Source: Rhodobacteraceae bacterium UBA6236
GTDB taxonomy: Bacteria > Pseudomonadota > Alphaproteobacteria > Rhodobacterales > Rhodobacteraceae
Assembly (NCBI GenBank): GCA_002440945.1
Contig: DJWG01000063.1
Location: forward strand, 1 to 13,152
DNA: 13,152 nt
Direction: 5' to 3'
The notes below the pieces were generated by a model. It had not been told where the DNA came from. It saw only the letters and a program-made list of their open reading frames with translations, and did no database searches. Each line of letters begins with the position of its first letter. Positions within the stretch are counted from its first letter, which is position 1. Both the position numbers and the translations under genes were made by a program. Positions 6,197 to 13,152 of the stretch are shown in pieces.

Positions 6197-8089
6197 TCAG
6201 CGCCATTCCCAGGGCGTGGCGAATTCATTCAGCCGCGCCGCGACGGCGGTGTCGTCCACCGTGCCGGTCCGTTCAAGCCGCGCGACAAGGCCGCGCTTCT
6301 TGTCCTCGACCACTTCGGCGACGCGGGCGGCAAAGCCCGCCTCTTCCAGCACCGCGTCATAGACCCGGGCGATGGCGCGGCGGCGAAGGTCGGGCTTGAA
6401 GATCTTGCCCACCGCGGTCTTTGGCAGCTCGGGCAGGATCTCGATGTGCTTGGGCACCGCGGCCCGTTCCGGGATGGCATCGCGGGCGTAGGCCAGAAGC
6501 TCTTCGGCGGTGGCCGAGGCGCCCTTGACCAGTTCGACATAGGCGCAGGGCAGTTCGCCCGCGAAGGCATCGGGCTGGCCGATGGCGCCGACGAAGGCCA
6601 CAGCGGGATGGCGGGCCAGCGCTTCTTCGATCATCGCGGGGTCGATGTTGTGGCCGCCGCGGATGATCAGATCCTTGGCGCGACCGGTGATCCACAGGTA
6701 GCCGTCCGCATCCAGCCGCCCCAGATCGCCGGTGCGCAGATAGCGGCCTTCGGCGAACAGGCCCCTGTTCTTGTCGGCCTCGGTATAGGTCGATCCTTCG
6801 AAGACGCCGGGGCTCGCCACGCAGATCTCTCCGATCTCGTCGATGCCGCATTCCCGGCGCACGGTGCCATTGCCGTCGGTATCAAGGATGCGGACATGGC
6901 TGTAGGGCAAGGGCACCCCGACCGAGCCGACCTTCTTCAGCCCGTCCACGGGATTGCAGGACACAAGGCAGGTGGCTTCCGTCAGGCCGTAGCCTTCGGC
7001 GACCTGCACGCCGGTGGCCTGTTCGAAGCGGCGGTAAAGCTCCAGGGGCAAGGGCGCCGAGCCGGAAATCGCCATCCTCAGAGACGATATATCGGCATCG
7101 ACGGGGCGCTGCATCAGAGCGGAAATCGCGGTGGGGACCGTGATCAGGAAAGTGACCTTCCAGCGGTCGATCAGCTTCCAGAAGTTGTCGAGGACTCCCT
7201 CGCCGCGATACCCTGCCGGGGTGGGCAGGACCATATGCGCCCCACAGGCGATGCAGGACATGAAGATCGGATAGGCCGCAAAGACGTGGAACAGCGGCAG
7301 CGGGCAGATCAGCACGTCGGTTTCGTCAAACAGCAGCGTTCCGCCCAGCCAGCCGTTGTAGATCATGCCGGAATACTTGTGCTGCGCGACCTTGGGCATC
7401 CCGGTCGTCCCGCCGGTGTGGAACAGTGCGGCAACCCGGTCGCCCGCGCTGTCGGGAAAGGTCAGCCGGTCGGCAGGCATCCTGTCGGTTTCCGCATTCA
7501 GGTCGCGGACCCGGGCCTTGTGCGCGACGGGGGTCTTCGGGCGCAGAAAAGGGACGATGAGGTTTTTCGGGAAGGTCAGGTAGCGGTTCAGGTCGATTTC
7601 CAGAACCGTCTGCACATTCGGCGCCAGCGCCACCGCGCGGGCGGCCTTCTGCGCCACATCCGTATGCGGGAAGGATTTCAGCGTCACCAGAACCTTGGCG
7701 CCGGTTTCGCGCAGGATCGCGGCGATCTGGTCGGCTTCAAGCAGCGGGTTGATCGGATTGACGCGCCCCGCCACGGCACCGGCCAGCAGCGCGACAGCGG
7801 TTTCGGTCGCGTTCGGCAGAAGGTAGGCGATCACGTCGCCCTCGCCCACGCCCAGCGACCGGAAGAGGTTCGCCATCTGGGTGACGCGGGCATGGAGCGC
7901 GGCCCAGGTCAGGGTCTCGGCCTTGTCCTTCGGACCGGACAGAAGCTGGAAGCTGATCGCGGGCCTGTCCGGGAAGCGGTCGCGGGTCGAGGTCAGGAAC
8001 TGATACATCGTGACCGGCAGGCGACGGTCGGCATAGGCGCATTCGGCCTCGACGGCATCGCGGTCCGCTGCGGATCTGAACTTGCCCAA
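6197..8089 (-). CDS. AMP-forming acyl-CoA synthetase
   Basis: This 630-residue enzyme of the ANL superfamily activates a carboxylic acid, probably a fatty acid, with ATP and CoA by way of an acyl-adenylate. Motifs seen in order are the phosphate loop HTGGTTGMPK (224-233), GYGLTE (366-371), TGDLG (453-457), the hinge region GRAKDLIIRGG (469-479) and the catalytic Lys in PKTAVGK (K562). It has no membrane segment. The first ATG in frame (MYQFLTS) would remove 27 residues that are conserved, from memory, in related alphaproteobacterial synthetases (SAAD then an E-rich stretch). The preferred start is therefore TTG 8089, with GGGGGAA about 6 nt upstream. The longer frame to GTG 8197 is Arg-rich and runs through the preceding terminator. 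The chain length suits a fatty acyl-CoA synthetase; substrate length cannot be read from sequence. It converges on the ATPase with 3 bp between stops. Confidence 0.9.
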   Translation of the reverse strand: MGKFRSAADRDAVEAECAYADRRLPVTMYQFLTSTRDRFPDRPAISFQLLSGPKDKAETLTWAALHARVTQMANLFRSLGVGEGDVIAYLLPNATETAVALLAGAVAGRVNPINPLLEADQIAAILRETGAKVLVTLKSFPHTDVAQKAARAVALAPNVQTVLEIDLNRYLTFPKNLIVPFLRPKTPVAHKARVRDLNAETDRMPADRLTFPDSAGDRVAALFHTGGTTGMPKVAQHKYSGMIYNGWLGGTLLFDETDVLICPLPLFHVFAAYPIFMSCIACGAHMVLPTPAGYRGEGVLDNFWKLIDRWKVTFLITVPTAISALMQRPVDADISSLRMAISGSAPLPLELYRRFEQATGVQVAEGYGLTEATCLVSCNPVDGLKKVGSVGVPLPYSHVRILDTDGNGTVRRECGIDEIGEICVASPGVFEGSTYTEADKNRGLFAEGRYLRTGDLGRLDADGYLWITGRAKDLIIRGGHNIDPAMIEEALARHPAVAFVGAIGQPDAFAGELPCAYVELVKGASATAEELLAYARDAIPERAAVPKHIEILPELPKTAVGKIFKPDLRRRAIARVYDAVLEEAGFAARVAEVVEDKKRGLVARLERTGTVDDTAVAARLNEFATPWEWR

Positions 8090-8197
8090 TCTGGATTCCC
8101 CCAAGGCTCGCGGGCCTTCAGGTCGGCCCGTTCTTTGACCTTGTGACGATGCGGCCTTGGCGCGGCGGCGGCAAGAGCGACGGGGCACAGGCTGCAC

Positions 8198-8230
8198 AAA
8201 AAGAGGCGCGCCCCGAAACCGGGCGCGCCT
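8198..8230 (-). terminator. Intrinsic terminator after the BON-LysM gene
   Basis: A perfect 10-bp stem, AGGCGCGCCC (8204-8213) with GGGCGCGCCT (8221-8230), closes a 7-base loop. On the minus strand it is followed by C and five Ts (8202-8198). It starts 22 bp after the kbp stop codon and separates that gene from the acyl-CoA synthetase, which must use its own promoter or read-through. Confidence 0.85.
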
Positions 8231-8252
8231 TGACTGGCTTTTCGGGCGCGGA

Positions 8253-8693
8253 TCAGCCGCGCGGAATGCGCAGGACCTGGCCCGGATAGATCTTGTCGGG
8301 CGAAGTCAGCATCGGGCGGTTCGCTTCAAAGATCTCGGGGTAGCGGTTGGCATTGCCGAGGGTCTTCTTGGCGATCGCCGACAGCGTGTCGCCCTTTTCG
8401 ACAGTGTGGAAAATCGCATCCCGCACGTCGTCGTCGGTGTCGGTCTGGACCTTGGCCACGCCCTGCACGTTTCCGGCGGCCAGAACGACCTTTTCCTTGG
8501 TTTCCGGGTCAACGGCCTTGCCATTGACGACGACGGTGTCGCCCTGAACCTTCAGGTCAAGCCCCGTGGTATCAAGCCCGAGGTCCTTCATTTCCTTCAC
8601 GATGGCTTCCTGTTTGGCAGGTTCCGCCGCTTCGGCGGCGCCACCGCCGAACAGTTCCTTGCCGGTGTTCTTCAGAAAATCCCACATGCCCAT
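8253..8693 (-). CDS. kbp: BON and LysM domain protein, Kbp/YgaU type
   Basis: This 146-residue protein closely resembles E. coli YgaU/Kbp (149 residues), a cytoplasmic potassium-binding protein. It has the same order of a short amphipathic start (MGMWDFLKNTGKELF), a BON domain (about 26-88, with NGKAVDPETKEKVVLAAGNVQGV) and a C-terminal LysM domain (about 95-143). The LysM part includes KGDTLSAIAKKTLGNANRYPEIFEANRPM and the end SPDKIYPGQVLRIP. There is no signal peptide, as expected for the cytoplasmic family and unlike wall-binding LysM proteins. ATG 8693 follows AAGGAG with 6 nt spacing; the upstream open frame has no ribosome-binding site. It lies 88 bp downstream of the ABC exporter on the same strand, with no terminator between, so co-transcription is possible. 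Function in K+ sensing is transferred from the E. coli protein. Confidence 0.93.
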   Translation of the reverse strand: MGMWDFLKNTGKELFGGGAAEAAEPAKQEAIVKEMKDLGLDTTGLDLKVQGDTVVVNGKAVDPETKEKVVLAAGNVQGVAKVQTDTDDDVRDAIFHTVEKGDTLSAIAKKTLGNANRYPEIFEANRPMLTSPDKIYPGQVLRIPRG

Positions 8694-8781
8694 CTGACGC
8701 TCCTTGCAATGAACCGGACGATCCATCCTGGTTGGAAATACAATGCCGAACCCCGGGTTCCGGTTTCGCGGCAGACCTATT

Positions 8782-10581
8782 TCAGTCGACCCCTTCCGCA
8801 ACCGCGCCGTCGGTGAATTGCAGCCGCGCCAGCCGCGCATAAAGCCCGCCTTCAGCCACCAGCGCATCATGCGTGCCCTCGGCCACGATTCGGCCGTCTT
8901 CGAAGACCACGATCCGGTCGGCCTTCTTCACGGTAGCAAGCCTGTGCGCCACGATGATGACAGTCCGGCTGTGCGACAGCCGTTCGACTGCCTGCTGCAC
9001 CGCGCCTTCGCTTTCGGCGTCAAGGGCGCTTGTCGCTTCGTCCAGAAGCAGGATCGGCGCATCGCGGAGGATGGCGCGGGCCAGCGCGATCCGCTGCTTC
9101 TGCCCGCCCGACAGCATGACGCCCCTTTCGCCCACATAGGTGTCATAGCCCTGCGGCAGCGCCGTCAGGAAATCATGGGCGGCGGCGGATTGCGCGGCGG
9201 CGGTCACTTCGGCATCCGAGGCATCGGGACGGCCGAAGCGGATGTTGTCGCGGGCGGTGGCGGCAAAAATCACCGGGTCCTGCGGGACCAGCGCGATGGC
9301 GCGGCGGAAATCGTCGCGCGCCATGTCGCGCAGGTCGATGCCGTCGATGCGGACGCGGCCCTGATCCGGGTCGTAGAAGCGTTGCAGAAGCTGGATCACC
9401 GTCGTCTTGCCGGCGCCCGAAGGCCCGACCAGCGCCACGGTTTCGCCCGGCCGGATATGAAGCGCGACGTCGTTCAGCGCCGACTGGCTGGGGCGCGACG
9501 GGTAGTGGAAGGTCACATCCTCGAACGCGATCTCGCCCCGGACGGGCCGAGGCAGCGCCACCGGGCGGCTTGGGTCCTGCACCTGATCGGTGACGGCCAG
9601 CAGCTCCCCCAGACGTTCGGTGGCGCCCGCGGCGCGCTGCAATTCACCCCAGATTTCCGAAAGTGCGCCCACCGCGCCCGCCGCCATGACGGCGTAGATC
9701 ACGAACTGCACCAGATCGCCGGTGCTCATGCTGTCTGCGCGCACATCGCGCGCGCCCACCCAAAGGATGCCGACCACGCCCGCGAAGATCAGGAAGATCA
9801 CCACCACCGTCATCACCGCCCGCGCCCGGATGCGCGTCAGGGCCGAGGTGAAGGATTTCTCGGTGATCTGGCCGAAGGCGGCGCGGCTTGGGCCTTCGTG
9901 GGTGAAGGCCTGCACCGTCTGGACCGAGCTTAGCGCCTCGGAGGCATTGCCCGAGGATTGCGCGATCCAGTCCTGGTTTTCGCGCGACAGCACCCGCAGG
10001 CGGCGGCCCAGCCCCACGATCGGCACGATGACCAGCGGCACCAGCAACAGCGCAAGGCCGGTAAGCTTCGGCGAGGTCCAGAGCATCATTGCAAAGCCGC
10101 CGAGGAAGATCAGGAAGTTCCTCAGCGCGACCGAAACCGAAGACCCGATCACCGACAACACCAGTGTCGTGTCGGTGGTGATCCGCGACAGGACCTCGCC
10201 GGTCATGATCCGTTCGAAGAAACGGGGCGACATGCCGATCACCCGGTCGAAGACCGCCTTGCGGATGTCGGCCACGACCCTTTCGCCCAGCCGGGTCACG
10301 AAGTAGTAGCGCGCGCCCGTGCCCAGCGCGAGAAGCGCGGCGATGATCAGGGCGGCGCCGAAATACTGGTCCAGAAGCCCGAAGCCCTGATTGAACCCGT
10401 CGATGATCCGCCGCACCGCCAGGGGCAGCGTCAGGCTGATCGCCGCCGTTGCGACCAGCGCCAGCCCCGCCAGCACGGCGAGGCCCCGATAGGGCCGCAC
10501 GAAGGGCCAGAGCGACCCGAGCGATCCGATCTTCTTCGATGTCGCGCGGTCCTCGACCGCAGCTTCGGGCCTGCGCGCCAT
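8782..10581 (-). CDS. MsbA-like ABC exporter half-transporter (fused permease and ATPase)
   Basis: This is a 599-residue inner-membrane type I ABC exporter, expected to act as a homodimer. The transmembrane domain spans about residues 25-320, with hydrophobic segments near 34-56, 73-93, 153-195 and 255-310. The nucleotide-binding domain shows Walker A GPSGAGKT (386-393), Q-loop VPQDPVIF (432-439), signature LSGGQKQR (490-497), Walker B ILLLDE (510-515), the SALD D-loop and the switch His (H546). All catalytic residues are present, so it should be active. Substrates of this family include lipids, lipid A precursors and drugs; nothing in the sequence decides. No MsbA-linked lpxK or kdtA gene is nearby, so I do not assign msbA. 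ATG 10581 has CGGAGG about 4 nt upstream. Confidence 0.93.
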   Translation of the reverse strand: MARRPEAAVEDRATSKKIGSLGSLWPFVRPYRGLAVLAGLALVATAAISLTLPLAVRRIIDGFNQGFGLLDQYFGAALIIAALLALGTGARYYFVTRLGERVVADIRKAVFDRVIGMSPRFFERIMTGEVLSRITTDTTLVLSVIGSSVSVALRNFLIFLGGFAMMLWTSPKLTGLALLLVPLVIVPIVGLGRRLRVLSRENQDWIAQSSGNASEALSSVQTVQAFTHEGPSRAAFGQITEKSFTSALTRIRARAVMTVVVIFLIFAGVVGILWVGARDVRADSMSTGDLVQFVIYAVMAAGAVGALSEIWGELQRAAGATERLGELLAVTDQVQDPSRPVALPRPVRGEIAFEDVTFHYPSRPSQSALNDVALHIRPGETVALVGPSGAGKTTVIQLLQRFYDPDQGRVRIDGIDLRDMARDDFRRAIALVPQDPVIFAATARDNIRFGRPDASDAEVTAAAQSAAAHDFLTALPQGYDTYVGERGVMLSGGQKQRIALARAILRDAPILLLDEATSALDAESEGAVQQAVERLSHSRTVIIVAHRLATVKKADRIVVFEDGRIVAEGTHDALVAEGGLYARLARLQFTDGAVAEGVD

Positions 10582-10693
10582 GTCGCCTCCGGGGAGTTTT
10601 CAATCAAGGGCGGGTTTAGGCCCCGGCACCGTTCGGGGCAAGGCCGATCCCGGAAGGGTGATCGGCAAGCGGGCATTCCTGATCGGGAAGGGC

Positions 10694-10767
10694 TGGAGCG
10701 GGCGGCGGGAATCGAACCCGCGTCTCTTGCTTGGAAGGCAAGGGTCTTACCATTACACAACGCCCGC
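10694..10767 (-). tRNA. tRNA-Gly (anticodon TCC), CCA encoded
   Basis: On the minus strand a 7-bp acceptor stem GCGGGCG/CGCCCGC (10761-10767 with 10698-10704) is followed by discriminator T and an encoded CCA (10696-10694). The anticodon arm is CTTGC-CTTCCAA-GCAAG, giving anticodon TCC. The T arm is GCGGG-TTCGATT-CCCGC (10705-10721). The D arm contains AATGGTAAGAC. It is 74 nt including CCA, the normal size for this tRNA. Both flanking protein genes are separate units. Confidence 0.97.
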
Positions 10768-10777
10768 GCAGGCCTGT

Positions 10778-10807
10778 TCTATATCTGTCTGCGGCCGTGG
10801 TGCGCAA
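10778..10807 (-). promoter_or_regulatory. Probable promoter of the tRNA-Gly gene
   Basis: On the minus strand TTGCGC (10807-10802) and TATAGA (10783-10778) are separated by 18 bp. An overlapping GATATA gives a 16-bp spacer. The -10 element ends 10 bp before the mature tRNA 5' end, implying a very short leader, which is common for single tRNA genes. There is no AT-rich discriminator of note. Confidence 0.5.
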
Positions 10808-10830
10808 GACCCCGAACGCAACATTCGCAA

Positions 10831-10859
10831 GGCGCGGGGCAAGGCACCTGCCCCGCGCC
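10831..10859 (-). terminator. GC-rich hairpin after the 5'-nucleotidase gene, weak or U-less terminator
   Basis: A perfect 11-bp stem, GGCGCGGGGCA (10831-10841) with TGCCCCGCGCC (10849-10859), closes a 7-base loop 21 bp past the stop codon of the nucleotidase gene. No T tract follows on either strand. It may act as a processing or stability hairpin, or as a terminator that needs Rho. Confidence 0.5.
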
Positions 10860-10879
10860 CATGTGTGATTCAAGACCGA

Positions 10880-12400
10880 TCACTTGCCAAGGTTCGTGAT
10901 GCGGCCCTCGACCTTGGCCGTGACCTTGCCGGTCTTCTGGATGTAGTCGATCACATCATTGGCCATCAGGTTGCCATTGCCCTTGTCGATCAGCACCTCG
11001 CCGCCGCCCAGCGCGGTGTAGCCGTCGCCGCCGTCCAGCGCGTAATCATTGGTCGCGAGCTTGTAGAGGGTGTCGGGCTCCAGCGGCTTGCCGTCGATCA
11101 TCACCTCGGACACCCGCGATCCCGCCGGAGCTGATGGATCAAAGGCGAAGGTCATGCCGGAAACCTGCGGGAAGCGGCCCGCGCCCTTTTCCACCTGGCT
11201 CACGCCGTTTTCCAGCGCCGCCAGAACCTGACTGCCGGGGATCACGGTCATGACGGTTTTGTTGCCGAAGGGCAGTTCGGTCATGATGTCGCGGCGGGTC
11301 AGCTTCCGGCCCGCCTCATAGGTGGTGTCGCCGCGGATGCCGCCGCCGTTGGCGATGGCGATATCGGCGCCGGTGGCGGCGCGTTGCGCATCGGCGATCA
11401 GGTTGCCCATCGCGGATTCCTGCGTGCGGATCACGTTCCGCCGCGAATCGAGCGCGTTTTCCGTCACGCCGATTTCCACGTTCAGGCTTTCATCCAGCGA
11501 CTTGGTGAATTCGTCGACCTTCGCCTGCGTCTCAGGGTCGGGCTGCACCTCGGCCGTGTCGATGAAGCGGAAATGCGGCACCCAGGACACTTCGCGCTTG
11601 CCGTCCTTTTCCTCGACCGAAACCAGAAGATCGACCGGCGACAGGAACTGCCCGTCGATCGAGGTTTCGACATAGGCCGTCACCCCGTCGTAGGCGGTGG
11701 CGTAGGAATGGTCGTCGCCCGACAGGATCAGGTCGAAGGCGTGGCTGGCGATCAGCTGGCGGTCGTTCGAACTGTCGGTCTGCACGACCCCGACGACCAG
11801 ATCCGCGCCGTCCTTGCGGGCCTTTCCGGCAGCGTCGATCGCGGTATCGACCGTCGGCAGGAAGGTCAGATCGCCGGTTGACGACACCTGCGGCGAGGTG
11901 TCCTGCGCGACCGGGATCAGCGCGATCTTCAGCCCCGCCATCTCTTTGACCATGACGCCGCCAAGGCCCTCGACGGCCGTTCCGTCGGCGTAGAGGATGT
12001 TGATCGCGGCCCAGGGGTATTTCGAGGCCTTCATCTTCTCAAAGAAGTTCTCGGGCCCGAAGTCAAATTCATGGTTGCCCGGCACGGCCAGGTCGAAGGG
12101 CACGATGTTGGTCAGGTCGATGGTGTTCTGCCCCTTGTCGAACCCCGAAAGGAGGGAGGGCGAAAGCATGTCGCCATCGAACAGGTAAAGCGTGTTCGGA
12201 TTTGCCTCGCGTTCCGCCCGCGCCACGGCGTTCAGCCGCGCGAAACCGCCGCGTCCGTCTTCCTCGGCAAAGTTGTAGGTATCGCCCACGCCCAGGAAGG
12301 TGATCTTGACCGGCTCGGCCAGCGCGGGAAAGGCGGCGGTCAGGAAAAGTGCTGCGCCGGCAAGGCGGGCGGACAGGCGGCCGGGGAACGATCCGGGCAT
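10880..12400 (-). CDS. Secreted metallophosphatase/5'-nucleotidase family protein (UshA-like)
   Basis: This 506-residue protein has an N-terminal signal peptide (Arg residues, then a hydrophobic AGAALFLTAAFPALA, likely cut after residue 28), so it should be periplasmic. Residues about 30-290 are the calcineurin-like metallophosphoesterase domain: GVGDTY (D40), FDGD (D77), GNHEFDFG (108-115) and SGDDHS (227-232). Residues about 305-500 are the 5'-nucleotidase C-terminal domain, with NGGGIRGD (351-358) and TNDYALDGGDGY (450-461), which binds the nucleotide. Relatives hydrolyse nucleotides or UDP-sugars to scavenge phosphate. Several usual metal ligands are changed: DxH reads DTY, the central His position reads VVQTD (Q207), and GHDH reads GDDH (D229). 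Activity or metal preference may therefore differ. ATG 12400 is chosen for GGAGG 5 nt upstream; ATG 12418 has none. It is divergent from the DUF952 gene. Confidence 0.88.
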   Translation of the reverse strand: MPGSFPGRLSARLAGAALFLTAAFPALAEPVKITFLGVGDTYNFAEEDGRGGFARLNAVARAEREANPNTLYLFDGDMLSPSLLSGFDKGQNTIDLTNIVPFDLAVPGNHEFDFGPENFFEKMKASKYPWAAINILYADGTAVEGLGGVMVKEMAGLKIALIPVAQDTSPQVSSTGDLTFLPTVDTAIDAAGKARKDGADLVVGVVQTDSSNDRQLIASHAFDLILSGDDHSYATAYDGVTAYVETSIDGQFLSPVDLLVSVEEKDGKREVSWVPHFRFIDTAEVQPDPETQAKVDEFTKSLDESLNVEIGVTENALDSRRNVIRTQESAMGNLIADAQRAATGADIAIANGGGIRGDTTYEAGRKLTRRDIMTELPFGNKTVMTVIPGSQVLAALENGVSQVEKGAGRFPQVSGMTFAFDPSAPAGSRVSEVMIDGKPLEPDTLYKLATNDYALDGGDGYTALGGGEVLIDKGNGNLMANDVIDYIQKTGKVTAKVEGRITNLGK

Positions 12401-12528
12401 GAGAACCTCCGAAAGCATATGATGATGACATACCCTGCGCCGAAGGCGGACCCTCGGTCAAACCAAGAAACCATGACAGGATGCCCCGGCCATTGACCCG
12501 ATCCGGCTTTGGGGGCATCACGCTTGCC

Positions 12529-12867
12529 ATGATGATCTACAAGATCCTGCGCCGCCCCGAATGGGACGCCTTCCGCGCCGCCGGTCAGACCGCAGGCGCG
12601 CCCGTCGATCTGGCCGATGGCTACATCCATTTCTCGACATCGGCGCAGGTGGTGGAAACCGCCGCCCGGCATTTCGCCACCGAAACCAATCTGGTTCTGG
12701 TCGCGGTCGATCCCGACCGGCTTGGGCCTGCGCTTCGGTGGGAGCCGTCGCGGGGCGGGCAGCTTTTCCCGCATCTTTACCGCGCGCTTCGCCTGGACGA
12801 GGTGGTCTGGGACAAATCCCTGCCCCTTGGCGCCACCGGCCACATCTTCCCCGAAGGCGTGATATGA
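12529..12867 (+). CDS. DUF952 family protein
   Basis: This 112-residue protein is probably soluble. It has the family pattern [10 protein letters not shown] at the start, [11 protein letters not shown] (28-38), a middle ARHFA helix, [10 protein letters not shown], and FPHLYRAL near 80-87. DUF952 proteins have no firmly assigned biochemical role that I know of; the fold is suggested to relate to ADP-ribosyl or glutathione-transferase-like small domains, which I cannot verify. Two tandem ATGs (12529, 12532) compete and neither has a clear Shine-Dalgarno sequence, so the start is uncertain by one codon. Its stop overlaps the pyrD start as ATGA, which implies translational coupling. Confidence 0.85.
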   Translation: MMIYKILRRPEWDAFRAAGQTAGAPVDLADGYIHFSTSAQVVETAARHFATETNLVLVAVDPDRLGPALRWEPSRGGQLFPHLYRALRLDEVVWDKSLPLGATGHIFPEGVI

Positions 12868-13152
12868 CCCTGACCGAACGCGTCGCCCTGACCCTTCTGC
12901 GCCGGATGGACCCGGAACGGGCGCATGGCCTGTCGATCCGGGCGCTGGCGCTTGGCCTTGCGCCGACGCCGGGGCCGGTCACATCGGCCCGCCTGCGGAC
13001 CGAGGTTGCGGGGCTGGTGCTGCCTAACCCGGTGGGACTTGCCGCCGGCTATGACAAGAACGCCGAGGCCGTGAGCCCCCTGTCGCGTTCGGGATTCGGG
13101 TTCCTTGAGGTGGGCGCGGCCACGCCCCGGCCCCAGCCCGGCAACCCGCGCC
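12864..13152 (+). CDS. pyrD: Dihydroorotate dehydrogenase, quinone-dependent (class 2), N-terminal part
   Basis: The first 96 residues are visible before the window ends. The N-terminal helical stretch ([21 protein letters not shown]) matches the membrane-associating domain unique to class 2 enzymes, which pass electrons from dihydroorotate to the quinone pool in pyrimidine synthesis. [11 protein letters not shown] (58-68) holds the conserved Lys of the FMN/substrate site (K65). [20 protein letters not shown] follows as in E. coli PyrD. The start ATG 12864 overlaps the DUF952 stop (ATGA). The 3' end is beyond the window. Confidence 0.95.
   Translation, partial: MTLTERVALTLLRRMDPERAHGLSIRALALGLAPTPGPVTSARLRTEVAGLVLPNPVGLAAGYDKNAEAVSPLSRSGFGFLEVGAATPRPQPGNPR

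Noticed and set aside
6446..8146. Plus-strand open frame (566 codons) opposite the acyl-CoA synthetase
   Set aside because: It is an antisense shadow with no motifs; the minus strand has all ANL-family motifs.
1..13152. CRISPR array, insertion sequence or transposase
   Set aside because: No regularly spaced repeats, terminal inverted repeats or transposase-like reading frames were seen.

Overview
The window looks like chromosomal DNA of a high-GC alphaproteobacterium, most likely a member of the Rhodobacteraceae/Paracoccaceae. This is inferred from three things. Codon use is strongly GC3-rich. The acyl-CoA synthetase and the 5'-nucleotidase-like protein resemble, from memory, versions found in that family. 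A DUF952 gene also overlaps pyrD by ATGA. No database search was possible.

Layout: (1) 1-362 holds the last 55 codons of an unrecognised gene, an AT-rich spacer and a bidirectional hairpin terminator. (2) 363-3338 (minus) encodes a 991-residue two-domain protein. Its N-terminal half looks like a PLP-dependent phosphoserine-aminotransferase (SerC-like) fold and its C-terminal half like a D-2-hydroxyacid/3-phosphoglycerate dehydrogenase (SerA-like). (3) 3339-4147 is about 0.8 kb without a convincing gene. It contains a 16-bp perfect palindrome, a 9-6-9 dyad, a GTGTG-rich tract, a small hairpin and a strong intrinsic terminator about 70 bp before the next start codon. (4) 4148-6193 (plus) is a P1B-4-type heavy-metal ATPase (SPC and HEGGT motifs). 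(5) 6197-8089 (minus) is an AMP-forming acyl-CoA synthetase, ending 3 bp from the ATPase stop. (6) 8253-8693 (minus) is a BON-LysM protein of the Kbp/YgaU type, with its own terminator, lying downstream of (7) 8782-10581 (minus), an MsbA-like ABC exporter half-transporter. (8) 10694-10767 (minus) is tRNA-Gly(TCC) with encoded CCA and a recognisable promoter. (9) 10880-12400 (minus) is a secreted UshA-like metallophosphatase/5'-nucleotidase with altered metal ligands. (10) 12529-12867 (plus) is a DUF952 protein, overlapping (11) pyrD (12864 to the window end), class 2 dihydroorotate dehydrogenase.

Most of the window is ordinary housekeeping and transport content: fatty-acid activation, export, K+ sensing, nucleotide salvage and pyrimidine synthesis. 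Two places deserve attention. The first is the SerC-SerA-like fusion, which puts two consecutive activities of the phosphorylated serine pathway, or of an analogous pathway, on one chain. The second is the long leader of the metal ATPase, which ends in an intrinsic terminator and is a candidate attenuator, riboswitch or small-RNA locus. Neither is proven by sequence alone.
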